A DNA stretch of 64,000 nt from Cordilura impudica. Its lineage: Eukaryota; Arthropoda; Insecta; Diptera; Scathophagidae. The DNA lies in assembly GCA_963682025.1 (NCBI GenBank), contig OY821521.1, positions 119,637,520-119,701,519 of the forward strand, in the 5' to 3' direction. Below are positions 34,501 to 43,611 of this stretch, in pieces. Under the pieces are notes generated by a model, which saw nothing but the letters and a program-made list of their open reading frames with translations, had not been told where the DNA came from and did not search any database. Numbering within the stretch: position 1 is the stretch's first letter; each line of letters starts with the position of its first letter. The position numbers were made by a program, and so were the translations under genes.

Positions 34501-35174
34501 TCAGTTCTAATGTCATTAATATCCAGTGTCATAATTTCTTCATTAGTGTTAAGAATTCTGACATACGCGTTATTGCCTTGAACTAATGTATTTGCAATGT
34601 ATACGCCTGGTTTTATTTCCTGGTTCAATACCAGTAGTTCTCCATACTGAGTGTTAAATGGTATTTTACGTATTATCTGAGCTCTTGCTGGTAGAATGAC
34701 GTAGTCATCATTGTACGTGTGTTGTATCGGAATTGTTAGGGTTCGAAAATATTTAGGTCTCATAATAAGACATTCTTCATCTTCCATAAAGTCAATGCTA
34801 CATTTGAAAGTTTTCAAAAAATTTATCCCTATGATTCCGCTGCATGGTATAGGGAAGTCGTTGTGAACCACATGAAATTCATAGGTTACTGTAAAATCCT
34901 TTCTGCTAATCTCCAGATCGGTTGAACCTATTGACTTAATTACTCCATTTCCTATACCACTAATTGATGTTATGTTCCGTTTGTTGATAAAATTATCGTC
35001 CCCAAGATTTTCCTTTTTTATTAGACATATGTCTGCTCCTGTGTCCACAAGTAAAACAAGCATTTGTTTTGTGTGATAATTCAAAAATTTTACAAACACA
35101 CCAAGGTTAAGATTCAATTTATATATTTTTATGTCCCTTTTTCCCTCAGAGGCTATTCGAAGTTTTCCGAACAC
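31503..35174 (-). CDS. pol of element C: protease, RT, RNase H, integrase
   Basis: A continuous 1223-codon frame entered by -1 frameshift from gag. The protease motif LLVDTGADICLIKK is near residue 43. RT has KRWRLVVDYRQVN, FSCLDLMSGFHQIEL and FLYMDDLVVLG. RNase H has CITTDASKHACGAVL and STIEQELTAIHW, then KTDHRPLTYL. The integrase has an HHCC finger (HTGITRTIGK to CRKCQ), catalytic Asp in VDIIGPLP, Asp in ITDMGTEYRNS and Glu in HHQTLGTVERSHRTF. The C-terminal part is basic (KIGDKVLLRKETGHKL). There are no stops or frameshifts. Its close relative in element B is broken in three places. Confidence 0.95.
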   Translation of the reverse strand: MFGKLRIASEGKRDIKIYKLNLNLGVFVKFLNYHTKQMLVLLVDTGADICLIKKENLGDDNFINKRNITSISGIGNGVIKSIGSTDLEISRKDFTVTYEFHVVHNDFPIPCSGIIGINFLKTFKCSIDFMEDEECLIMRPKYFRTLTIPIQHTYNDDYVILPARAQIIRKIPFNTQYGELLVLNQEIKPGVYIANTLVQGNNAYVRILNTNEEIMTLDINDIRTENLDEYDVIYTNNEQKMDNRKDKILEKLSKNFPKEFESELTTLCTDYSDIFALETEKISTNNFYKQHLRLSDNTPTYIKNYRIPHSQKVEVEKQVRKLIDDDIVEQSVSEYNSPLLIVPKKGLPNSTEKRWRLVVDYRQVNKGLLADKFPLPRIEDILDQLGRAKYFSCLDLMSGFHQIELHEDSRDITSFSTENGSYRFKRLPYGLKIAPNSFQRMVTLTFTGLKPSQAFLYMDDLVVLGCSAKHMLNNLTDVFDLCRKHNLKLHPEKCKFFMHEVTYLGHKCTNKGILPDDGKYSAIRHYPVPSNADEARRFIAFCNYYRRFISNFADYSRHITRLTKKGVEFCWTTECQKSFEYLKNALLSPQILQYPNFTKEFCITTDASKHACGAVLTHDYNGRQLPVSYASKSFTKGESNKSTIEQELTAIHWAIQYFRPYIYGKHFLVKTDHRPLTYLFSMKNPSSKLTRIRLDLEEYDFTVEYLRGKDNYVADALSRITIDDLRNINVNNAVLKVTTRSAQEKINLDKINNENENNQQLTYKKPNIFEVISPSDVRRYHKLEMTSDHCLLKHGKMKIGKILINDLFAKEKIDFGQLFSRLESLTGKYKVSKVRMAPNEKIFEFVSMQDFKAKGNIFLDKLRVALLPKVTKLNNKDEINKILKQYHDDPMQGGHTGITRTIGKIRRYFYWPKMIKSVSEYIRSCRKCQESKTTKHTKIPMTITDTPIDAFDTVLVDIIGPLPKTEDGFEYAVTIICDLTKYLVTVPVRDKSAKTVSKAIFDSFILAYGPMRSLITDMGTEYRNSILNEICKYMKIKKVTSTAHHHQTLGTVERSHRTFNEYVRSYISVERDDWDEWLKYFTYCFNTTPSEAHGYCPFELVFGKIPYGFNRLNNKDRIDPIYNIEDYSKEIKYRLEVARKRARDKLVRNKQNNKSYYDKNIKELDIKIGDKVLLRKETGHKLESKYIGPYTVEKLENKGNIIIRSQRDNKKQLVHKNRLKIYF
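35145..35168 (-). promoter_or_regulatory. Probable -1 frameshift signal at gag-pol junction, element C
   Basis: The minus strand reads TCG GAA AAC TTC GAA TAG at the end of gag; pol uses the -1 frame through the same bases. The heptamer GGAAAAC (35162-35168), a 9-nt spacer containing the gag stop, and CCTCTGAG (35145-35152) match element B in sequence and spacing. CCTC-T-GAGG can form a small stem here. Confidence 0.6.
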
Positions 35175-36442
35175 GTATTGTCCGTACTTTCTATTGGTCG
35201 GACTTGTCTGTCCTGACCTCTATAGTTGTTCGAAATTTGGTAATTACGTTCCCTATTGTCACGTTGGTTCCGATTTCTGTTATTCATGTAGTTATTCCCA
35301 TTTCTACTTCTGGAATTGTTATTTCCTCTATAGGTACCTTGGCGATTTTGGTGCCAATTATTGTCATTAATTCGGAAATTTCTATTGTTATTGCCATTAT
35401 ATGATCTATTCTGTTGTCTATAGTATAACACAGTATCTTTACTTCCGGAAGCTTCTGTACAGGTTTCAATAAATTTCTGGACAGCTTGGTTCAATGAAGA
35501 GAACTGTCCCGCTTTCATGATGAGTTTGACATTATCATTGTTACAGTTTGTTACTATGGCATTTACCGCCGCTTTTGTTGTATATTCTCTGGCTGCTGCC
35601 GGTGGTACGCCGTCCGAAATGTAGGCATTATGAATTCTTTTCGCCAAGTCTTCTACTTCGCTGGTGTATGCGTTGGCCGTTTTATTTTTCTGCTGTATGT
35701 TCATCAGTTTGGCGATCAGTCCACGAACAGGTTCGCCTTTTATTGAACCTTGTAATTTCTCTTTAATTTGTTTTATAGTTATCTCATCTGTTATTAGCTG
35801 TCGGGCCGTTCCTTTCAGTTTTGTCTTAATTAGTGAAACAGCTATTATTTCGTGAGCTCCTTTCAATTGGTCAATCATTATCAGACCATCGATGAAGCTT
35901 TGCAAGTTCTTCACGTCTCCATCGTAGTCCGATATGAATTTGGATGCTGTATCCACGAATTGTTCCACTGTTTGGGCCATATTTAGTTCTTCTTTTGTTA
36001 TTACTTTATCGATTACTTCTTCTATAAAATTTTTAACTTCCGTTTCCGTGTCGCCCTTGTCGTTTGAATCTTCCTCCTCAATTGTCTCGGGACCTAGTTT
36101 GGCACTTATTATGATTATTTTGTCAATGTTTAATTTAATTTGCTCCGTGTAATCGTGTGGTATATTTTCTCTTATACTATATTTGTCATATATTCTCACT
36201 AATCTGTCTCTTACGTCCCAATATATGTCAACTACTATTTTTAAATGCTCTTTCGTATAATCTAGTTTATATTTCGAAACTAGTCTTGCTATGTTATTAT
36301 AATTTTCTATTAATGTTTTCAAATGTTTCCTTATGGTATCATCCTTTATATAAGTATTCTTATCGATACATTTATATGACTTCTTAAAGTCTTCATGAAA
36401 AAATTGTATGTTGCCTATAATTAGTTCCCATTTGTCAGTCAT
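35153..36442 (-). CDS. gag of element C
   Basis: A 429-residue ORF starting MTDKWELIIGNIQFFHEDFKK. The middle is capsid-like and homologous to the gag of element B (FVDTASKFISDYDGD, IAVSLIKTKLKGTARQL). The C-terminal 80 residues are dominated by Asn, Arg and Gly (NNRNFRINDNN, GNNNSRSRNGNN) with no CCHC motif, so RNA binding probably relies on the basic tail. It overlaps the pol frame by 22 nt. The protein forms the virus-like particle. Confidence 0.92.
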   Translation of the reverse strand: MTDKWELIIGNIQFFHEDFKKSYKCIDKNTYIKDDTIRKHLKTLIENYNNIARLVSKYKLDYTKEHLKIVVDIYWDVRDRLVRIYDKYSIRENIPHDYTEQIKLNIDKIIIISAKLGPETIEEEDSNDKGDTETEVKNFIEEVIDKVITKEELNMAQTVEQFVDTASKFISDYDGDVKNLQSFIDGLIMIDQLKGAHEIIAVSLIKTKLKGTARQLITDEITIKQIKEKLQGSIKGEPVRGLIAKLMNIQQKNKTANAYTSEVEDLAKRIHNAYISDGVPPAAAREYTTKAAVNAIVTNCNNDNVKLIMKAGQFSSLNQAVQKFIETCTEASGSKDTVLYYRQQNRSYNGNNNRNFRINDNNWHQNRQGTYRGNNNSRSRNGNNYMNNRNRNQRDNRERNYQISNNYRGQDRQVRPIESTDNTCSENFE

Positions 36443-36560
36443 AATCCCCTATTATCGGTCTTAATTACACTTTACCCGTAATTCTAGGGCCTATATATTT
36501 AGTTAGTTTTTTGTTGAAAGTATAAAAAGCATAAATTTAAATGTAGTGTTAAGAGATTTA

Positions 36561-36800
36561 TTAATTGTCTTCCATTGACTCCGCTCCTTTTGACCTATAT
36601 ATTTCGGGTCTATATTCCGGTGGTTTAAAATCTTCCACCCCGTTGGTGAAATATCCCTCTTGGGCAAGTCTAAATATTTCTTTATCTACTATACCTAATA
36701 TACTTGAATGGTTGTCATGTTGTTCCTTAGTAAATGGCGTAAATTCTGGATAAGCTCTGTTCAATTTGGCTTCTATATATTTTCTTGTCCGTCTAGGCAT
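36561..36800 (-). CDS. Small leader ORF (79 aa) of element C
   Basis: It begins MPRRTRKYIEAKLNRAYPEF and ends RSKGAESMEDN. Its start overlaps the end of the 165-residue ORF by 8 nt in another frame, as expected for coupled translation. The N-terminus is basic and the rest charged; there is no membrane segment. No counterpart was found in element B and the family is not recognised. Confidence 0.6.
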   Translation of the reverse strand: MPRRTRKYIEAKLNRAYPEFTPFTKEQHDNHSSILGIVDKEIFRLAQEGYFTNGVEDFKPPEYRPEIYRSKGAESMEDN

Positions 36801-37290
36801 TTTCTTTACTCTTTCTTATCTCCTTAATAGTTTTCAATTTTATATTAAGTAATAGGTGTTCTTCCTGTACTTTTGCGTATTCAGGAGTTCCCACTTTGAG
36901 TAAATCAATTTGTCGCCTCAGGTTCTTCGATTCGCCTCTCATGCGTTTTATAATACCCCCTCTTTTATTTTTCTTTTTTCTAATTTTCGCGTCCTCTGCT
37001 ATAGGTGTAATTTTGTCCGCAGTTGAATCCTTAGCAACTTTAATTATCGGACTACTTATGTTGATATCTATAAAGTCTCGGGGTATATCCTCACAAAAGG
37101 TGTCTTCTCTATGTTCATTTAGTTCTTTGTTTGAGCCTATGCTGTTAATAATTTTCTTTATAGTCGGAAAACCTATTTTTGGAATAGTTGTCAGTTTGTC
37201 CTCTGCTTTAAGTAATTTTCTATACTCAGGTTGTCTTTTTCTATATTCCGATATTGTTAGTTTTTTCGGCCCAGATTTATCCTGATCCAT
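36793..37290 (-). CDS. RGG/coiled-coil leader ORF (165 aa) of element C
   Basis: It begins MDQDKSGPKKLTISEYRKRQ. It has a Lys-rich stretch followed by RGG (KKKNKRGGIIKRMRGES) near residue 110 and ends in a charged helix or coiled coil (LLLNIKLKTIKEIRKSKENA). Two separate blocks match the frameshifted leader ORF of element B, so this is a real conserved protein of these elements. The function is unknown; RNA binding is inferred from the basic RGG region. Confidence 0.7.
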   Translation of the reverse strand: MDQDKSGPKKLTISEYRKRQPEYRKLLKAEDKLTTIPKIGFPTIKKIINSIGSNKELNEHREDTFCEDIPRDFIDINISSPIIKVAKDSTADKITPIAEDAKIRKKKNKRGGIIKRMRGESKNLRRQIDLLKVGTPEYAKVQEEHLLLNIKLKTIKEIRKSKENA

Positions 37291-37339
37291 ATTAAATAAT
37301 GTATGTGTGTATATTATTCTTTCTACTTTCCTGACATAA

Positions 37340-37558
37340 TTATATTTTGTCTAAATTGTTAGCTATTGAAGCGTTTCTGAAATAGTTTTTCTTTAGTGAC
37401 TTTTTATGTAATTGATATAAGATCGTAACCAATTGTGCTGATGTAATTATAATTAGTATTATCAAGTAAGTGTCTGTGTTAGAAGATGATTGTGTCATTT
37501 CTATTTCATTTATGACATTAGCATTTGGTTTATCGATCTTTGACTGGGTTTTTCCCAT
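37340..37558 (-). CDS. Small putative myristoylated membrane protein, element C
   Basis: The second in-frame Met (37556-37558) gives MGKTQSK, an N-myristoylation pattern; an upstream Met at 37564 would mask it. PNANVINEIEM follows, then a hydrophobic helix (YLIILIIITSAQLVTILYQL) and a basic tail ending NNLDKI. The homologue in element B (21747-21965) has the same four parts. Here it is the first leader ORF, whereas in B it lies next to gag. Likely cytoplasmic face plus single membrane pass. Confidence 0.75.
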   Translation of the reverse strand: MGKTQSKIDKPNANVINEIEMTQSSSNTDTYLIILIIITSAQLVTILYQLHKKSLKKNYFRNASIANNLDKI

Positions 37559-37802
37559 TTTCACAATAAAAAAAGAAGAGAAAAAAAGAAAAAAAAAATC
37601 TCCTTTAATTAATAATTTCTTATTAAAAAAAAATAAAAAAAAATTATTTTGTACACTGTTTTATTAGATATTTATGAAAAGGAAAAACAAAACAAACAAC
37701 CTCACATAAATAACCGAAATTAATATTCCAAATATTTAAATAAAATTCTCCTTTAATTAGCAATTATTATTGAGTACTGTTAAAAATATATTAAAATAAT
37801 AT

Positions 37803-37966
37803 GGTTGATTGCAGCGCTTGTGGCCGCGATCTTCCTTTAAATAAATAAAAAGATAAATTGAGGTTGATTGCAGCGCTTGCGGCCGCGATCTTCCTTTAAT
37901 AAAAAAAATTGTTTTAGGCTAAATTTAGGTTGATTGCAGCGCTTGTGGCCGCGATCTTCCCTTTAA
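37803..37966 (-). repeat. Triplicated leader repeat of element C
   Basis: Three copies of GGTTGATTGCAGCGCTTG(T/C)GGCCGCGATCTTCC start at 37803, 37862 and 37928, each about 39 bp, separated by A-rich spacers. They are GC-rich islands in a very AT-rich leader and contain GCGGCCGC- or GTGGCCGC-like cores. They could be protein- or RNA-binding sites; that is inference. Confidence 0.8.
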
Positions 37967-38360
37967 AAAAAAATAAAAACAAAAAAAAAATTATAAAATA
38001 AAATTATAAAATTATAAAATAAAATTTATAGATACTTAAAGATCTTATATTGCAGGCATATATATATGATATAGCTGTGGGCGCTATTGTTGTTGCATGA
38101 TAAGGCACTTCATTTTGTTGATGCTGTTTTTACTTCTATTGTTATTCTGGATAAAATACTTCCTGTTGTTGACAATGTTGCAGCCTTTATCGCTAATGAA
38201 TTTGTTCTGGCTGTTGTTCCTTATTTTGTTACTGCTGTTGCAGTATATTGTTTTAAAAACATTATTAAAATGAAGAGTTTATGAAAACTTTTATTTAGTT
38301 CCTTCGCAAATTTTTTTTTTTCACTTCTCTTCTTTTCAGGGATTTATTTTTTTTTTTTTT

Positions 38361-38608
38361 GTGTTTATAGCAGAAGAAGCGAGGCCCAAAAATACAATTG
38401 CGTTGACCGACTGGAATATCACAATTGCTTCGCACCAACACATTCACTTTTATAATTACAACTCAATAAACTTTATGATCAACTTGGTTTTAAGTGTTTA
38501 TAGCAGAAGAAACGAGGCCCAAAGATACAATTGCGTCGACCGACTGGAATATCACAATTGCTTCGCACCAACACATTCACTTTTATAATTACAACTCAAT
38601 AAACTTTA
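38361..38608 (-). repeat. Duplicated 115-bp leader segment of element C
   Basis: 38361-38475 and 38494-38608 are direct repeats with a 133-bp period and only about four differences. Each starts GTGTTTATAGCAGAAGAA and ends CTCAATAAACTTTA. They lie just downstream of the primer-binding site on the minus strand, where packaging or dimerisation signals usually sit. Confidence 0.8.
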
Positions 38609-38630
38609 AAATTTTAAATTACTTTTACTC

Positions 38631-38645
38631 CTGGCAGGATCGCCA
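38631..38645 (-). other. Primer-binding site of element C
   Basis: TGGCGATCCTGCCAG on the minus strand directly follows the 5' LTR, identical to element B over 15 nt. The next bases are GAG here and TGC in B. Confidence 0.78.
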
Positions 38646-39052
38646 TATAAACGAAAAAATATTCGTAATTATCTTATGTTAAATTAAAACGCCTCTTATC
38701 GGTTTGGTGTCAATCTATTAATTGATTTCTTTATTATTTTTGTGTCTTCTTTTTATTATTCATTTTTCATAATTGTATATTGTAATTGTATATAGAAAAA
38801 TGCCTGTGTAAACAAAACATAAATAGCATACAATTAAACAGGTGAGGTATAATGTGATTATGTGTTTTGCAATACATTTGCTGTATCGACAATTGGTTAA
38901 ACGTAAACACTTCCGTATATAAAATACGGGCATTGACTTTAATGTAAATTGTCGCATCAGCAAATGTTCGGACTAAATTGTATTTTGATCGATGAATTTA
39001 TTTAGTGACTAAAAGAAGTCATCGTTCACTATATGTACAAAATCACATTACA
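38646..39052 (-). repeat. 5' LTR of element C
   Basis: 407 bp, apparently identical to 30011-30417. Identical LTRs mean little time has passed since insertion. Confidence 0.95.
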
Positions 39053-39056
39053 CTTT

Positions 39057-40680
39057 ATTGGGGATAATGAGACACGATTTTGGCCTGTTAAGGCAAAAAA
39101 TAACTGCAAGAACAATTGTACAAAAATGCATATGTACTAGCGCTCGTCCATAATTATGCCAACAAATCATGGGTAACCTACGACAAACCCGAGTAACACA
39201 ATCACGACTTTTCATCAATGCAGGCTTAGATTTCTGCATGCCGTTTAGGATACACTATAAGATCAGAGGAGAGACCAGTATAGCTGTTTTTTCTCCTTCA
39301 CCACAAAGGCTGTACACCTCTAATTGGTAACAGATCTATCAACAGAGGCGTTCATCGATGCCTTAAAAAGATTCATTGGTCGACAAGGTCGTTACCAAAA
39401 CATACTCTGACTAATCACTTGACTGAACTAATTGAGACCGTATATTCAGATAAAGGACAAGATGAAATCATTTCCGATTGTAGTTATTAAATTTCCAATT
39501 CATTCCTACTAGAGCACCACACTTCGGGGGGTTATAGGAAACTCCTGTAAAATCGGTAAAACATCTACTACTTCAGACCATTGCTACAGCATCATTGTGG
39601 AGATTGAGGCAATACTAAACTATCTAACCGCATAAATGTCAAGATACTTATTAATAGGAAAAGCGCTAACCTCCCAAATAGTCTAGCAGACTCATCAAGA
39701 CTGACATTGTCATCACGCTGGGCGTAAGTATTTGAATGAGCTCCAACAACGACAGATATGGACACAGTGCGTCAAACCCTCTCTTGGAGATATGGCAATC
39801 ATAAAAGAGGATAACGTTCCAGTTATACAGTGCCCATTGGGCCAAATCATTAATGTACACCAAGCACAAGTCGTTGATGAAAAAACCTCCAAGGATATTT
39901 TTAAACGTACAATAGAGAGAATTGCCCGTTTGCCCATTGATAGGAACTCAGAGTAAACTACGGTCCCTGAAGATTACGATCAGAAAACTAACACTTCTGA
40001 ATCAGTTGACGAACCCAAGGTTGAGAGAAAGAAATTGAAAACGAATCATCTTTGTTTAAGATTATTCGCATTAATATTTCTATCACCAATAATCTGGGGA
40101 ACTCTCGAAAGTCAAAAGTAGAAATTTGGATAAAAACTCGAAATCTATTTCGAGGAAGTGGGTATAGTCTCCATTTCAATTGCTATACGAAACCTACTAG
40201 TCAGAAACTTTAATTCTTGCCAAAGGGACCAATTCGTTCACTCTTTGTAACATGATGATCCTTAATGAATCCCGTCGTAATATAATCGATCATTTTGAAG
40301 AAATGCAAAGTGATATGCAGCAGGATAACCGATCGGCAACGTTGCCCATTCACTATTTGGCTTACTGGTTCTAATTATGCTAACCAGATGTCCAATATAA
40401 AAACTGAGGTCAAGGAAAAAGAGTCATATTTATTGAGATTACTCAAAAACCAACTCACAATCGTTGATTCAACTATTATTATCATGCGGCAGACTCAAAT
40501 TACAACTAGGACAAGGTTTGAGAGACTAGAGCAGGAAATTATATTTTCCGCAGCAGAAACGGGCGACATAGACCAAGTGTTATTCAAAATACACCTTAAT
40601 CAACTATTTACATCTGGAGTCTTACAACTAACTCTAATTGCTAAAAATCTACAAAAAAAATACACACTTTGATCAGTGGT
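39057..40680 (+). pseudogene. Decayed BEL/Pao integrase and env, 3' part
   Basis: Continues 29280-30006 after element C. TRFWPVK near 39070 and GNLRQTRV-like sequence near 39170 match the integrase of element D. Frame changes follow every 50-150 bp. 39732-39956 reads MNELQQRQIWTQCVKPSLGD then IIKEDNVPVIQCPLGQIINV, the end of pol. 40295-40672 matches the heptad region of BEL env (ESYLLRLLKNQLTIVDSTI, compare YLHSLLRNQTSFLDST in D). No terminal LTR was identified. Confidence 0.7.
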
Positions 40681-41399
40681 ACTTTTACAGATAAATACCA
40701 AGTTTTTGGCCCACTTTTCCAGTACAAATGCATACATTGAATTCTTTTTGGTTGGCAACGTTAGTTTTTTAGGGCTGGCAACACATGTTCACAAACCCAA
40801 AGCTCATTTTCTCAATACAAATCAATTCTTTATAAAGCTTTCGCTATCTAACACTAGGTGGAGGCACTGGTTTTTGGGCTGGCAATACTATCGATCCCTT
40901 TGATCATGTTCACAAACCCGAAGCTTGTGATAGGTTTTTTATATTAAGGGTAATGGGTTTAAAAAAGCAATTCTCACTAAGAGGTTCAGCAAAAATATAT
41001 ATATATGTTAATGTAGAGAAAGATAAAAATTGGATAAAACTCAGCTTGTTCGTACTAACTCCCGTATTAAAAAGAAACGGCATTCCTCATGTTATTTTCT
41101 TTCAAATGTTGATTTAAATAGTTGATTAAGCATGAGTTGAAGAACTAGGCAGAAGGATGCTGAAGATGAACAAGTTCAAAGGTAGCTACTCCATCTAGTG
41201 CTGTCCTAAATTTTACCCATATTTCTCTTACATTGTAGAAAGTGTTATCGTTTCTATTATTAGAAAATGTATATATATATATATATGTATTGCTTATAGT
41301 CTTGGTGACGAATGTATACACAAACACACTCATATATATATATTTTTTCGCTTAGCTACTAGTAAATATAGAAATAAACATCCGTTATTTTTATAAATC
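40681..41399. other. Spacer with short direct repeat
   Basis: CATGTTCACAAACCC(A/G)AAGCT occurs at about 40785 and 40907, each preceded by GGGCTGGCAA. This may be the end or LTR of the decayed BEL element. A (TA)n tract lies at about 41268-41286. Nothing coding was supported. Confidence 0.45.
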
Positions 41400-43608
41400 T
41401 ATAATTTTTAGGGTTTAGTTTTTGATTTTTAATTTTAATTCTTAATTTAAAGTTTTTAGTTTTCAATTTTTAATTTTTGATTTTTGTTTTTTAATTTTTA
41501 CTTTCTAATTTTTAGTTTTTGGGTTTTAGTTTTTAACTTTTAATTTTTAATTTTTTATTTTTAGTTTTCAATTTTTAATTTTAATTTTAAATTTTATTTT
41601 AATTTGAATTTGAATTTGAATTTTAATATTAATTTGAATTTGAATATGAATATGAATTTGAATTTTAAATTTTTATTTTAATTATAATTTTAATTTTAAT
41701 TTTAATTTAATTTTAATTTTAATTTTAATTTTAATTTTTATTTTAATTTTAATTTTAATTTTAATTTTAATTTTAATTTTAATTTTAATTTTAATTTTAA
41801 TTTTAATTTTAATTTTAATTTTAATTTTAATTTTAATTTTAATTTTAATTTTAATTTTAATTTTAATTTTAATTTTAATTTTAATTTTAATTTTAATTTT
41901 AATTTTAATTTTAATTTTAATTTTAATTTTAATTTTAATTTTAATTTTAATTTTAATTTTAATTTTAATTTTAATTTTAATTTTAATTTTAATTTTAATT
42001 TTAATTTTAATTTTAATTTTAATTTTAATTTTAATTTTAATTTTAATTTTAATTTTAATTTTAATTTTAATTTTAATTTTAATTTTAATTTTAATTTTAA
42101 TTTTAATTTTAATTTTAATTTTAATTTTAATTTTAATTTTAATTTTAATTTTAATTTTAATTTTAATTTTAATTTTAATTTTAATTTTAATTTTAATTTT
42201 AATTTTAATTTTAATTTTAATTTTAATTTTAATTTTAATTTTAATTTTAATTTTAATTTTAATTTTAATTTTAATTTTAATTTTAATTTTAATTTTAATT
42301 TTAATTTTAATTTTAATTTTAATTTTAATTTTAATTTTAATTTTAATTTTAATTTTAATTTTAATTTTAATTTTAATTTTAATTTTAATTTTAATTTTAA
42401 TTTTAATTTTAATTTTAATTTTAATTTTAATTTTAATTTTAATTTTAATTTTAATTTTAATTTTAATTTTAATTTTAATTTTAATTTTAATTTTAATTTT
42501 AATTTTAATTTTAATTTTAATTTTAATTTTAATTTTAATTTTAATTTTAATTTTAATTTTAATTTTAATTTTAATTTTAATTTTAATTTTAATTTTAATT
42601 TTAATTTTAATTTTAATTTTAATTTTAATTTTAATTTTAATTTTAATTTTAATTTTAATTTTAATTTTAATTTTAATTTTAATTTTAATTTTAATTTTAA
42701 TTTTAATTTTAATTTTAATTTTAATTTTAATTTTAATTTTAATTTTAATTTTAATTTTAATTTTAATTTTAATTTTAATTTTAATTTTAATTTTAATTTT
42801 AATTTTAATTTTAATTTTAATTTTAATTTTAATTTTAATTTTAATTTTAATTTTAATTTTAATTTTAATTTTAATTTTAATTTTAATTTTAATTTTAATT
42901 TTAATTTTAATTTTAATTTTAATTTTAATTTTAATTTTAATTTTAATTTTAATTTTAATTTTAATTTTAATTTTAATTTTAATTTTAATTTTAATTTTAA
43001 TTTTAATTTTAATTTTAATTTTAATTTTAATTTTAATTTTAATTTTAATTTTAATTTTAATTTTAATTTTAATTTTAATTTTAATTTTAATTTTAATTTT
43101 AATTTTAATTTTAATTTTAATTTTAATTTTAATTTTAATTTTAATTTTAATTTTAATTTTAATTTTAATTTTAATTTTAATTTTAATTTTAATTTTAATT
43201 TTAATTTTAATTTTAATTTTAATTTTAATTTTAATTTTAATTTTAATTTTAATTTTAATTTTAATTTTAATTTTAATTTTAATTTTAATTTTAATTTTAA
43301 TTTTAATTTTAATTTTAATTTTAATTTTAATTTTAATTTTAATTTTAATTTTAATTTTAATTTTAATTTTAATTTTAATTTTAATTTTAATTTTAATTTT
43401 AATTTTAATTTTAATTTTAATTTTAATTTTAATTTTAATTTTAATTTTAATTTTAATTTTAATTTTAATTTTAATTTTAATTTTAATTTTAATTTTAATT
43501 TTAATTTTAATTTTAATTTTAATTTTAATTTTAATTTTAATTTTAATTTTAATTTTAATTTTAATTTTAATTTTAATTTTAATTTTAATTTTAATTTTAA
43601 TTTTAATT
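41400..43608. repeat. AATTTT hexanucleotide satellite
   Basis: From about 41741 to 43608 the sequence is an uninterrupted (AATTTT)n array, roughly 310 copies in 1.87 kb without a visible error. From 41400 to 41740 it degrades into TTTTTAATTTTTAG- and TTTGAATTTGAAT-type variants. It abuts the LINE ORF1 fragment at 43612. Its two codons give artificial Ile-Lys and Leu-Lys repeats in the minus-strand frames, which are not genes. Confidence 0.97.
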
Positions 43609-43611
43609 TTA

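Larger units (their letters stand above)
30011..39052 (-). mobile_element. Element C: mdg1/412-clade Ty3/gypsy retrotransposon, probably intact and recent
   Basis: The two 407-bp LTRs (38646-39052 and 30011-30417) look identical by eye. The insertion is flanked by CTTT at 30007-30010 and 39053-39056. On the minus strand the order is LTR, primer site, repeat-bearing leader, three small ORFs, gag, pol, LTR. gag and pol are uninterrupted apart from the expected -1 frame change. No env is present. All catalytic residues I looked for are there, so the copy may still be active. Confidence 0.95.

Noticed and set aside
37803..37966. Possible CRISPR-like array
   Set aside because: Only three units, A-rich spacers, eukaryotic retrotransposon leader; a tandem repeat explains it.
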